Below the pieces are notes generated by a model. It was not told the DNA's origin, ran no database searches, and saw nothing but the letters and a program-made list of their open reading frames with translations. A program made the translations under genes and the position numbers. A DNA stretch of 64,000 bases from Porodaedalea pini (Eukaryota > Basidiomycota > Agaricomycetes > Hymenochaetales > Hymenochaetaceae), in the NCBI GenBank assembly GCA_002794775.1, contig NBAY01000012.1:129001-193000 (forward strand), given 5' to 3'. Positions 27,001 through 38,002 of the stretch are shown in pieces; the first letter of the stretch is position 1, and each line of letters begins with the position of its first letter.

Positions 27001-30000
27001 ATTGGAGGTTCCGAGCCTTCATGATCGTAATTCCAAGACAATATTGTAACATGAAGAGAGGTGATATCCGGCTTGAGACGCATAGCATTCCTCCTCGCCT
27101 TTTCATACTTTCCTTGCCGCTCTTGAGCCTCGATTCGAGCCTGCTGTAGCATGGGGTCCTCGATAACTTTGATCTTTCGATGCTCGACAGGCTGTTTGAT
27201 CTCCTTTCTACTCTCCGCCTGCTTCTTGGCGTAGTTCATCAATAAAGCAATACCCTTTGCACCATCCGAGTCCTCGGATTCGCTGCTTGAGGAATATGTC
27301 GACTGTGAGGCTGGGAGTGTTGATCCACTTGCAGCAGGACGACGACCGAGTGATCCTTCAAACTTTGGCTCTCGCTTAGCAGAGGTGGACGCAACTGGTT
27401 TCCCTAGATTCTGAGGCTTTCGGACAGCAGAACTCGACGACGAGGACTTTCCGGAGAACGGCAGCTTCGTCTGTTTAGTACTCTTCGCCGCTCCTTTGGA
27501 AATATCGGGAATGGGAACCTTCTTAGTCCTCTGCTTAACGCGCCTAACCGGCCCTTCGACTTCAATAACCTCTGATGATGAGCTCCTATCAATTATCTTC
27601 CTTTTCGCCTTCGATTTCCAGCTGACAACCTCTACTTCGTCTTCATCCTCGTCGAAATCTGCGATGGCAACTTCGAGTTCTGCTAAGTCCGCCTGATTAA
27701 GGAACGAAACGCGCTTGGAATCTTTGGACGACTTGTTTTGGTCGATGAACTTTGACAGCTTCGCAAGAGCCTCGGCGGACGGCTTGATCTCCACTGTGCG
27801 AAAACATTGGAAAAGCGACTTCAAAAGAGCGAAGGACTGATAAAGGAGCTCTGTATCCGTTAAACGAAGCCAGGCTTGCAATTCCAAGAGAACATCCTGC
27901 AGGTCCTCGACCATCTTCTTCCCAATAGATGAAGGTTTACGCGGAGAAGCCATGATATCGTCGTCCGCAGTAGCGAGGGTGGCCGCCTCGAAGGACCTGC
28001 GGCGCTCAAGCAGATCTCGTGCGAAGATTAAGGCGTCACGCATCCATTCTAACATCGTTTTGTTGTCGAAGTAGTCGGCCCATTTAGATGTACGCTTAAA
28101 GATGACAGCGATAGACGTGGTCATGACCTTCCACAGCTTAGGCAACTCATTCTTCAATGAGAAGTTGTCCGTCATATTCCTCTTGACGTACGCCGGATCC
28201 TTCAAGAGGCCACCAGGCGAATTCCCAAGAACCTCGATTACATCCGTCATGCAGCGCACAAGGGCTTTCGAAACATTACAGGCTTCAGTGACCTTCAACG
28301 CGTACGAGTTGAACTTGGTCATATAGTGGTAAAGGCCGTTGAAGGACGACTCGGGCATTGCGTTGAGGATTGCCCGGAAGCAATCTGCACGAACATCAAC
28401 ATCGAATGCCTGGCCAACCAATATCTGTGCAGCTACGTGCAAATCTTCAACTGGCGAAAGCATCAGAAAGATGAGATGCTTGACTAGATCGTTCCGACGC
28501 ATCGCATCGGTCAGAACCGAGGACGTATTGTAATTCGCGAACTTGGTCACGGCATCTAGGAACCCATCCCGAATAACTGTCAACGAGGCATTGACGGAGT
28601 CTACTGCAGAATCCACTGCTTCCAAGAGCCCTTGGGGAGGTTTCACTTTTTTCGCATCGTAATGCTTCCATATCGTTCGAGATGTAACTCTTTTAGAGAG
28701 CTTGTCCAACTTCGCTGACCTCGCAGCAAGGTCAAGAAGCATTGATATCCCCTCTACGTCTGTACCGGTTATATTGGTGTAGACTTTCCACCATATTTGA
28801 CGGCGCACTGAAGGAGCGAGTTTTTTGACATCTTCGGTATCAACTGTGGCCTCCAACATCGAAAGTTCAACGACAGCAGTTGACAGCTGTTCAACGTCAG
28901 AGGACAACACGGTTTGGATCAGCGAAAGCGCAGACGGACGGGCTGGAGCCCATTCTGATCCGGCATACTCGGGAGAGAAAGACATGGCCACGATCAAATC
29001 AAAATGGATGTCGAGCACATTCATAATAGCTTGACGATGTAAGGGCGACTTGAGCTTGTTGGCTCTTGCTAAAGCAGCTGACAGAATCTAGACAAAAATT
29101 ATCAGTTAGACCCTAATAAACGAATGGAATTAATTACCTGCATGGCGATGTTCATAACGAATGGTCGTTTTTCCTTGAAACGTTCATGCTGTAACTCATC
29201 GCACGTGAAAGCCGCGAATTTTGCTAGAACATCTCCGAAGATTTGCATATCCCAGACACTTCTGAGATACTCGAGGAAGAAGAGCAAAAACCAAGGCTGT
29301 TCCTTTTTCCCATCGTGAACGAGTATCAGATCTGTATAGCTTGGGTTGTCCTTTATAGAGTCAAAGACGACCTGTGGATAATCGGCACTTTCTCCAGCCC
29401 AAAGTTTATTGCTAAGTTTCTTCGTAGCTTGAAGCATACATCGAAGAACTTCACGAAAGTCTACGAATATAAATCAATCAAATGAACTTGACAATAAAGA
29501 CAATAGACTAACGTGGGCTGTTGTCGTGTAGATGTCCCATAATCATCCGATGCAACCCCCAAGATTCATATATTTCACTTGGAATAAGGTGCAATATCGA
29601 AGCAAATCCGGCCCAGATGTCACCTTGCGACTTCGAGAAAGGGAACGCAGTGTCAATCTCCTTCGCAAGAGGAGTGAGTATTCGAGGAGCGGTAGAAGTA
29701 TTTAGATCGCTATTCCCAGCTACTCTTTTGAGCAGAACCTGTAGAGAAAGGTCATAGTTACTGTCAAAATGTTCCCGGTTTACTGGTTTCACCTTCGCTA
29801 CGTGCTCCAAAGCCCAATCTCGAATCTCTTTGTCGTCGTGCACGACGAGAAGAAAGTATCCCGGAGGAGGTGGATCCATTGGCCAATCAGCCGTGCGAGG
29901 AAGGAATGGTTGGGACGATATGACCCCTAGGATGAAAGGATCACTAAGCGCAGCAGGCTTTGAAAGTATGTGGTAAAACAAAGGCGAGGAGACATCTGCA

Positions 30001-30513
30001 AGAGACTTGCTGGAATCTGGAGTGATGTTCGCTGCAGCCAACGCCTCGATGATCGTTTGAATCTCGAACTTCTCAAAGTTGACCCAAAATCTCGAGAGGA
30101 TGACCTCAGAGAACGCGCCGAAGTAGCTACGGCGATATCATGAGCCACGCCTTTGACCAGGCAGCACACACTCACGTAGTCCTTGACGTGCTCTTCGCCT
30201 CGTCCATACATCTTATGCAGTCCGCACAGCCCCGCCATACTTCCGTCATCCGCTTTCTCCACTCGACCACTTTGTCGTTATTATACGCGTGTAGGCGTAG
30301 TAAAAAGACCGCCAGTTCGCGCGTGAGGGGCTCCGCTCGTGGACAGAACCAATGTAACACGCCGTCAGCGCTGGGCTTCACACGCATGAGACGAGCGTGC
30401 AGCGGAAGCATATCCTTGTCCTGCGTTCCGGCCGTGTTGAGAGGGACATCGCGCAGCTGCTTGAGTTTGGCTTCGACTTCATGCCTTGATGCCCCCGCGG
30501 GCTCCAGTGGCAT
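24070..30513 (-). CDS. SEN1: Sen1-type superfamily 1 RNA/DNA helicase
   Basis: 5'-3' helicase for transcription termination of non-coding RNAs and R-loop removal. Exons in order: 30513-30176, 30126-29513, 29460-29138, 29087-26587, 26533-26324, 26272-25515, 25460-25346, 25297-24828, 24774-24632 and 24579-24070, giving 1993 aa, close to yeast Sen1. The N-terminal helical domain (LHARLMRVKPSADGVLHWFCP) spans the first half and a Ser/Lys-rich linker follows. The helicase core shows QGPPGTGKTWT, CAPSNAAVDEV, VIIDEAAQ, GDPQQLPPTV, IQYRMHPEIS, VDGFQGQEKDIIILS and MNVAITRSRSSL. A coiled prong region (Glu/Arg-rich, about 25800) sits between motifs. The chosen start (30513, MPLEPAGASR) is internal to a longer frame that begins at 30657; that upstream part looks unlike protein. 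Confidence 0.9.
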
Positions 30514-30744
30514 GCCAAAGCGATTTTTAAGGAGAGTAGGATTGAGATCGTGGTATGGGAGTGAAAGCTCGCGAAGACTGTGATGGATGGTCTTTCGTGT
30601 CTTTGTCCCAAAAAGAAAGAGAAGGAAAGAAAGCAGCACGTCGACGCGTCGCGTCAAAATCTAATTCTTTTTCAAGTTTTTGACGCCATCAAGCCCGCAC
30701 GCGTCTTGATTCCGTATTGTCACTACATAGTCTACCTGTCGATT
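30514..30744. promoter_or_regulatory. Divergent promoter SEN1 / translin
   Basis: 231 bases between the SEN1 start (minus) and the translin start (plus). Presumed shared promoter. Part of it is covered by the unused upstream extension of the SEN1 frame. Confidence 0.5.
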
Positions 30745-31814
30745 ATGGACGCAGCTGATTTGGACCACCTCAACATCCTCCTGGATCACGATATAGAAAT
30801 AAGAGAGGTATGCTGTATTGTTCCCTGTCTTGCACGAATGGCAGGCTTACTGGTCCTATTCGTGGCAGAAAATTAAGGATAATGTACAGGACTTCGAGAA
30901 GAAGACGCGGTCGATTGTGGGCTCGCTGAACAAGATACACGGCACTCCGTCTGATGCTAGTGCGTTTCTATTGCTTCATTAGCGTCATAGACACCTGACT
31001 TACCTATAGTTCCCTTACTGCTGGATGGCGTACGACCGATGCTTAAGGAGTGCTCTGAATCTATAGCATCGATAGCTGCCCTCATCCCAGCAAATGAATG
31101 TCAGTCTTATTCTCATGCTTCTTTACCTTCTAGCCTGTCATTCTGACCCTTGTTGAACAGACTGGCGCTGGTCGAATATGTGGACGAATACGCTGCGATC
31201 CGCAGTATTTGCCGCAGTCCTTATAGAATATCTGGACAGCGGAAGCCTCCTATCCCACGCAGGCGCAGCAGATGTCCTCGGAGGTATGCGTATATCCTCT
31301 ACGAGTCATCGATCTCAAATACTAAAGACTAACATATCGTAGTCAAGGAGGACTCGGACTCTAAAATGATGGTACAAGCAGAAGATTACCTGCATGGTTT
31401 GATTAGTGTGGTGAACGAATTAGTGAGTCTAATTATATGCATGTTTTACGACTTGTCGACAATATTTATATCAGTCGCGATGGGCTGTGAATTCCGTTAC
31501 TCTCGGAGACTTCGAGCGACCAATCCGGATAAGTATTTTCGTGAAAGATCTATTCACCGGTTTCTCCATGGTAAGTCTGCTTCCCTTCCTGCAAAATCAA
31601 AGCTAACATAAAGGTTAATGCAGCTTAATCTTAAGAACGATTCGCTTCGGCGACGTTTCGACAGCCTAAAGTACGACATTAAGAAGATAGAGGAAGGTGA
31701 GATACTGGACTTTTGTGGTTCCAGAATCTCAGCTGATTTCATTTCGGTCCAGTTGTGTATGATGTATCCTTACGGAAATTGGCTGATCCGAAAGGGGTCG
31801 AAAAGCATGCATAA
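30745..31814 (+). CDS. TSN: Translin
   Basis: Single-stranded nucleic-acid-binding protein that forms an octamer and, with TRAX, the C3PO RNase that trims small RNAs and tRNA fragments. Exons 30745-30807, 30869-30959, 31010-31099, 31161-31283, 31343-31422, 31475-31570, 31624-31696 and 31753-31814 give 225 aa, the usual length (about 228). Visible: the N-terminal EIREKIKDNVQDFEKKTR helix, YWRWSNMWTNTLRSAVF, VKEDSDSKMMVQAEDYLHG, VTLGDFERPIRISIFVKDL, and the C-terminal LRRRFDSLKYDIKKIEEVVYD. No partner TRAX gene is in this window. Confidence 0.93.
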
Positions 31815-32120
31815 AAAATCGCAAGTCTCTGTCTACGCTCAGGTTTTCATTTTTCTGTCTCTCGAAATAAGATTGAACATTTGTACTACCTCATTTTGTG
31901 TCTGCATAGCCAAACGCATTCTGTTTCCGTTTCTCGGATTTTGAAATCCATTTGGTAATCCGCTTTCCAAATGTGGCTTAGCGCGGACTTTGAAAGTGTG
32001 CGGACTTGATCGAACACTCATCTTGATTCTTTGACTCCCGCCACTTCCCCATCCTTGCTTAGTCTTGTTCTCCTCAAAAATTCCCTCGAGGAGCCTCAAG
32101 AACGCACCTCAGAAAGTCGT
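31815..32120. other. Intergenic translin-SGF29
   Basis: 306 bases holding the translin 3' end and the SGF29 promoter/5' UTR. An open frame runs into the SGF29 start from 32031 without resembling the family. No other gene seen. Confidence 0.5.
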
Positions 32121-33523
32121 ATGGACCGCCGCCGTGCACTCACGCAGCGTCCAGCCTCAACTGAAGGTAACCCCTCATTTTTATCCAAGCACCCACTTTC
32201 TCACGAGCGCTGATGTGTCCCTTTCCCTGACTCTTCTCAACCAACTCGTCTATTTTTTCCTTATTGGGCAATTCCTCTTTAACAAAGAACTCCAATGTTG
32301 GGCACATGCATTGGCGAAGCTGAATGCCTGCAGAGACACTTATGACAACCCAGCGACGCTCGAGGCGATGGCACGCGTAAACCGCTCCATTTCCGCGTGG
32401 CCGACTATGAGCGGCGAGAACGGAGAACCATTGGAGTCGTTCGAGACTGTCAAAGCTACTTATAAGAAGCTGAGTTCCGGACTCACCGAAATCAAAGATG
32501 CTGCCGAAATCGAAGCGAAGTAAGTTCAGAAGTAGTCTGGCAATGATTGCTAATTTTAATTTGCCTCCGAACTTTCAAGAGTCATCGACGAGGCTCTTGA
32601 GTCGCTCTCCGTACTAATAGCAATCCGTAAAGCGCCGGAAAACCAGACAAATCAAGGTATATCCACCAAAAGTGATATATGCGCTGTCAGTCATAATGCA
32701 TACGTTGCGATAGATAAGCGCAACAAAAGACACCGTGGCTCGTCTCCTTTATCCGCGCCGGCAACACCTACCCCAACACCGGTCAGCAAAATCACACTCA
32801 ATGTGAAAATAGACCGCGAGCGGGCCTCCGAAGGCCCAATAGCACCGCCTCAGCAGCCTTTTAAAAATGACACGAAAGCACGGCATAGATTCTACACAAA
32901 GCAGCTCCCTCTCCAGGAAGGCCGGAAGGTAGCCTTCCACCCTCCCAGCACAGGTGGAGCGGAGACAGACGAGAACACTTGGATACTTGCGGTAATAACG
33001 CGGTGTCTGAACCAGGAGAAGAACAGGTAGGCTTCTGAAATCTAATTTTAGGGACAGCGCTAACGCAAACTCAGATACGAGGTTCAAGATGCAGAGCCTC
33101 AAGAAGACGGACAGCCCGGACAGTGCGTGCAGATTCAATAGCCCCCAACTATTTCTAATGATTTTTTTGACAGACGATACTCGTCTAATCTGAAGACTAT
33201 GATACCATTGCCTGATCCTGAAGCGCCTCCAAACAGTCCATCCCATCCGAATGCGTATCCTGTCTTTAGCACTGGCTCAACAGTCATGGCTCTATATCCT
33301 GATACGAGCTGCTTCTACCGTGCGGAAGTCACTGAAGTCATCGCTGCGCCTCGAGAAGGCAGGGTAAGTGATTCACTGCACTGCACATCAGTAGCACTAA
33401 CGCTTTTTACATGCACAGATTGGTTCGGCGAAACAAGCCTACCGGCTTCGCTTTGAAGACGATGACGACCAGGTGCATACGGTTGCAGCTCAGTGGGTCG
33501 TCGAGTGGCCCGGCTCACAGTAA
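32121..33523 (+). CDS. SGF29: SAGA-associated factor 29 (tandem Tudor H3K4me reader)
   Basis: Subunit of the SAGA acetyltransferase module that binds H3K4me2/3. Exons 32121-32166, 32288-32519, 32580-32656, 32714-33026, 33075-33122, 33174-33363 and 33419-33523 give 336 aa. The N-terminal half is helical (ELQCWAHALAKLNACRDTY; a conserved coiled-coil). A short basic linker (DKRNKRHRGSS) precedes the SGF29 C-terminal tandem Tudor domain with GRKVAFHPPST, ENTWILAVITR, RYEVQDAEPQE, MIPLPDPEA, STVMALYPDTSCFYRAEV and YRLRFEDDDD. The start ATG 32121 (MDRRRAL) fits the short basic N-terminus. The first intron is long for this window (121 bases). Confidence 0.92.
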
Positions 33524-34043
33524 TGATTTATTGGGACGCACTGTTATCTGCGCGAGATATTTATTGGGATCCAGCTTCCTTCCTTTCTTGCATATTATAT
33601 CTAACCATCTTATATTCCCTCTTGTTGTTTTTGTAGTGGCTTGTATTTTTTTCCTCCCATGACTTGCAATGAACGACGACGTTCATCCTTACTTGATCTG
33701 ACTTTCAGACCGTGACCGCTAGTCATGGCTTTCGGCGCGTCGACCCGAGGCTCAGAGAATTGCCGAAGCATGATCTGCAATATTCCAAATCGGGGCAGGA
33801 TCTGCACTGGATCGACGTTTCTGGAACTCTCGGGACTCGACGGGAGCCCCTTGACCATTCCATAAGCTACAACATGCATATGTATGTTCTGGATGTTTCG
33901 AGCCGGTCTATGACTTCATCTCATGAACGGTATAAAACGGGCGTCTATGCCCAGCCTCCCCACCTGCAAGACTACCATCAACTACTAAGAAACTCTCTAC
34001 CAACACACCCAAACTAAAAACCTAGTCAGCTAATTCACCCAAA
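33524..34043 (+). promoter_or_regulatory. Hsp20 promoter with TATA box and heat-shock-element-like site
   Basis: 520 bases upstream of the Hsp20 start. A TATAAAA box is at 33931-33937. An inverted TTCtgGAA at 33819-33826 matches the core of a heat shock element, and TTC units recur near 33891 and 33901. A CT-rich and A-rich stretch (33955-34043) leads into the start codon. Heat-induction is inferred from these sites and the gene family. Confidence 0.55.
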
Positions 34044-34708
34044 ATGTCACTCACCCGCCAATTCCTTCGCGAATTCCGTCCGCTCTTCCGTATGCTCGAA
34101 GAGCCCTTCGGGCGGCCCGCAGCACTCGGCGGTGCTTACACGCGGCACAGCGGCTCGCCCTCAGCGTGTTCAATGACCCGTTCTTCAATGGCGCAGGCGT
34201 CGGCGCGACCCTGAACGTCCCCGCGATCGATGTCTCGGAGGAGCCCAATGCCTTCGTCGTCGAGGCGGAGCTGCCCGGCGTGAAGAAGGAGAATGTCGAT
34301 CTTCGGATTGGCGACAATGGTCAGAGCCTTACCATCGAGGGCCGCACGTTTGTGCAGTCCAAGTCACCGTCTGCGTCGGAAGGCGAGCCATCTGCTCAGA
34401 CTGGCCAACCTACATCTGAGGCAACGCCATCTACTGGTAAGATGACTACATCTATTAGCGTGCCAAGAAATTCCGTACTTACTGCTGTTTCTATAGGCGA
34501 GTCGCAAGCCCTTACGCAGACGAACAACACATCGACGCAGCTCTCGACGGAGCGCACCTTCACTGGCTCTTCATCGTTTTCACGCACAGTCTGGCTGCCC
34601 CGCCGGGTTAACGGTTCAGCTGTGTCTGCGAAACTCTCCGACGGGATCTTGACCGTGCGTGTCCCGAAGGCAGAGGACCAGGAGAGCGTCAAGGTCAATA
34701 TTGAATAG
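34044..34708 (+). CDS. HSP20: Small heat-shock protein (Hsp20/alpha-crystallin)
   Basis: ATP-independent chaperone that holds unfolding proteins. The N-terminal frame from ATG 34044 begins MSLTRQFLREFRPLFRMLEE, a typical fungal Hsp20 start. From about 34160 the reading continues in another frame with SVFNDPFF, VPAIDVSEEPNAFVVEAELPG and VKKENVDLRIGDNGQSLTIEG, and ends with the crystallin strands AKLSDGILTVRVPKAE. No GT-AG intron can join the two frames; one extra base near the CCC at 34158-34160 would. A stop-free 60-nt intron is likely at 34437-34496. Corrected length would be about 201 aa. The gene is therefore probably intact, with an assembly error, but a true frameshift is possible. Confidence 0.85.
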
Positions 34709-35190
34709 ACGCTCTTTAACTTACTACTCTCCCTTCTCTTCTAAAAATGTTGCATCATCACAATAATTATGTATTCATTCATTGCGTCCCCTACTGTCAT
34801 GTAACAAAATGTATGCTTGTATTGTTGTTCATAATGATGTACGACCTGTAATATCACAATTCAAGGACTTACAATGTTGGAAATTTTGACTGCGAACAAC
34901 TTCGCTAACAAATAACAAACTAGCAACGAGCTTTTGAGTACATAGAGAGATTTTCAGTACATGGACTTGTTTTCTAAATTCACAACAATTGTTAATCTTG
35001 TTCAGGATATTAGTATGGGAGAACAGCATTGACAAACACAAACGTTACAGCAGTGTAGCAGTGAGCAGGTATTCATTCTAAACTACTAAATAAAAGGAAA
35101 AGAATAGACCTGAATATTCGCACATATCTAGATATCTCCCCAATTCCCTTACCCCGTATCTGTATCCAAGACGTGTGCATTCCTGTCCTA
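34709..35190. other. Convergent intergenic region
   Basis: 482 bases of AT-rich sequence between the Hsp20 stop and the stop of the minus-strand oxygenase. Contains 3' UTRs. No coding signal seen. Confidence 0.5.
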
Positions 35191-37337
35191 TCAATCATAC
35201 CTTCCCTTACCAGTTGCGAAGTTGCTTCCGACTTTCTTCAGGAGGAACTCGCCATACACAACTGGCGAATAGTGCCTCTCGACGCTGAGGGGCGTGTACG
35301 CCGTATGCGAGTGCGAGATCGGGGTATACGGCGTCCAGGGGCTGTGCGACTTCGTCCCACCAAGCCCCATCCCTGTCCCATTCGAGGCAACTGACAGCGA
35401 GCTGCGCACGCTCGTCCAGCCCGTCGTCGCCTTGTCCGAGTCCACGTCGTCGCCGTCCTTCACCGAGAGCGCGGAAGAGGAATCGGACGAGCCCGACGAC
35501 GGCGGGGCGCCTTCGCGTTTCTCCGCAGCGGCGAGCTCCTTGAGCCGCTGCGTGAGTGTCTCGGCGGGTTCATCGTGGTGGCAGTGCGGGTAGTGGATGT
35601 GTGGAGTGTGAGGCGTGTATGCGTACGCAGGTTGAATGGAGTCTTTTTGCAGACGGAGTGCGGCAGCCAGAGGTGCGACGTGAGCGTTGAAGTTCGGCTC
35701 GAAGAAAAAAGGAACACTAGAGTGGCAGGCATTGTTAGTCTATGTATATCGAACTACGGTAAATAAACTAGGACTCACGAGACACTGCAAAGGGGAAGAA
35801 AAAAGTCAGTAGTGTTTCGTGAAAACCCGATGGAACATACCGATAGTTTGATCCCTGATGAACAACGCGGTGTAAAGTGCTCTTATACAATCCGTTCGTC
35901 CAGATCTCCCACACTGTCATGCCTATCAGTACTCTCTTCTCGCGGGGCTAAAAATAATGAATTGAAGCCCACTTTCACCGATATTACAAACCACACAACC
36001 CGGCAGAGGGTCCGCACTAATCCACATGCCCTCCTCTCCGTCCTGCTCCTGAAACACCTCTGCATCGTCCTTGGAGGCGTTCACTGGTTGTCTCGGATTC
36101 TGTGCATTTGAGGGCTCGACGCCATCGATAAGAGCACTCGCTGCGCTGGGTGCGAGGCCGCTCGAGGAGGTCGCAGGCACGGGGGTTGTTGCAGCGTCGT
36201 CAAAGACGCCGTCCCGAGGGAGAAAGACCTGGAGAGCGTTTGGTGTCGGGTCCGCATAAAGGAAGCTATAGCAGAGATTGAATCTAAGCTGTAGTGATGA
36301 CTTATGCGTATCGGAACGCGTACGTCAGGCAACCATAATCTCTTGAGTGAGGACAGATTGTCATCAGCATAGAAAGTTATTTCAGGCCATTCGCACTGCT
36401 CACTTGTGTGCCCCACACGAAAAACCATCATAATCGTTCGGCAGCGGCGGATATCCTGAGTGAATCGGGCGTGAGCACATACTTTTCGCTGACGATCTCG
36501 GAGGTTTTCGAGTTATGTAAACAGCCTCAAGACTCACCTATGAGACGCATAACCCAGAATGAATCGTCGACTTTACTCTTTAAGTCCTCCCATTCTTCGG
36601 GCGTCATACCCAGCCCGACCGACATTCTTTCCAAACACAATCACACCGAATCATTCGCATCACGCAAAACGTAATTGAGAAAAATCAAGGCACTCACGCC
36701 TCCATTACGACCATTCCCAGTCTCTTCATCTTCTCCATCCAGCGCTCATAATGTTCGCGGAACCCAGGGACGACCTCGTCCGCGGGCCATTGATTCTCAC
36801 CGTGCAATGGTTTTGATTTGTCTGGCTGTTCGACAGGGGCATAAAAGTCAAGTCCCTCGTGGTTGTCCGCCTTGCCATTTGTGACATTCTCTTTCAATCT
36901 TTGGTAGCCTGAGTAATTTGTTTAAATGGATAAGCTGAAGATATAAATAGACGTAGATAGAATGACACACACACCTCTTGCGCCGTCCTGGTTCGCAAGC
37001 CCAAGTTTATCCTTCTCTTCCTGCGGGAGCGCAAAGAACCGTCTGCAGACCACACCGCAGATGACGCTCAGCCCCCATCCAATACTCCCATCACACTCAG
37101 CACGCACCTCGCAAGGTCCGAAAGCTCGTCCATCTCCTCTTGGTCCGCATAGCTTGAGATATCGAGGTAGAAGAAGCCGTAGGTAAGACATGCCGCATGC
37201 AGAGCCGCGGCCGTCGAGCCGCGCCCGCCGTTGTGCCCGCGAACGTGTGCCGCATCGGGTGCAACCCACGGCGCGATGTCGATCACGGGCAGCGAGCGCA
37301 GCTTGTATGGAGACGAGGGTGATCTCGACGAGGGCAT
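35191..37337 (-). CDS. 2-oxoglutarate/Fe(II)-dependent oxygenase (isopenicillin-N-synthase-like)
   Basis: Non-heme iron dioxygenase; substrate unknown. Exons in order: 37337-37108, 37042-36975, 36908-36698, 36626-36538, 36455-36404, 36341-36324 (18 nt), 36265-35973, 35913-35841, 35783-35778 (6 nt) and 35716-35191, giving 521 aa. The DIOX_N domain has LPVIDIAPWV, ACLTYGFFYLDI and RRFFALPQEEKDKLG. The iron triad is His216-x-Asp218 (GAHKDYG) and His335 (TLHRVV). The 2OG-binding R-x-S is Arg345-Val-Ser347, and the 6-nt exon supplies the bases that complete these three codons. An unusual insertion of about 60 residues (Ser/Ala/Asp-rich) sits between the first and second iron ligands. A 100-residue disordered tail precedes a terminal VVYGEFLLKKV motif typical of fungal members. 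Confidence 0.9.
35778..35783 (-). other. Six-nucleotide microexon of the 2OG oxygenase
   Basis: TGTCTC on the minus strand, between an acceptor ending TTGCAG and a donor GTGAGTCC. It enters in phase 2 and leaves in phase 2, completing Arg345, all of Val346 and two bases of Ser347 of the conserved RVSVPFF segment. Confidence 0.8.
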
Positions 37338-38002
37338 AGTAGTGGGTAGTAGTGAGGAGAGTGTGGCGTCAACAAGCCTGACCGATGACGGCTGAGTGTA
37401 TGCAAAACAATCAATATGTGTGACGACGATGGGCGCGTTGGACCACAGTGGTGATCGGCGCCCAAGTATAAATACGCAACTGGGCGCGCTAAGTATAGCG
37501 TGCACATTGGAACCGCGTTCACGTTCGGGTCACTGATAAATCATCTCGGGCCCACTCGGACAGAAAGGAAGAGAAGAGCCAGAGAAAATAATTAGAGAAA
37601 TATCAATCAAGTATACAGCGGACTTGAAGACTTTTCGAAAAGTCCTGTGAATGAGTATATACGCACTTGAGTCTCAGCGCGCGACAGAGGAGGAGGGAGG
37701 GATGATACAGAGGGATATGGCCCAGACTATAACCACCAAACACGAACAGCAACAGCGCAGAAAGGAAGGCAAGAAGAGGGGTGAGAGAACGGGATTGCAC
37801 GGAATGCGGCCACACATATACATATCATGAGGGAGACGGAAAGAACACAGAAACACAGGAACCCAGCATGCGCGTCCAGGAACCTTCGGGTACGTTAGAG
37901 CAACAGAAAGGGAGAGATTGGATACAGAGGAGAACAACAAACATAGCCTGCCGGCGACATCAGTATGCACAAATTGCGGTTGTTTCAGTTAACAGCACCA
38001 AG
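37338..38002. other. Intergenic, oxygenase promoter and PP2C 3' region
   Basis: 665 bases between the oxygenase start and the PP2C stop (both minus strand). Open frames on the plus strand (37781-38122) are shadows without family features. Nothing else recognised. Confidence 0.45.

Noticed and set aside
30514..30657. Upstream extension of SEN1 to 30657
   Set aside because: The first 48 codons are hydrophobic and then Lys-rich, unlike Sen1 N-termini, and would fill most of the divergent promoter.
34050..34170. An intron joining the two Hsp20 frames
   Set aside because: All GT donors here are in phase 1, while the available acceptors (GCACAG and CCTCAG) need phase 0 or phase 2. A 61-nt candidate with good signals ends in a premature stop.
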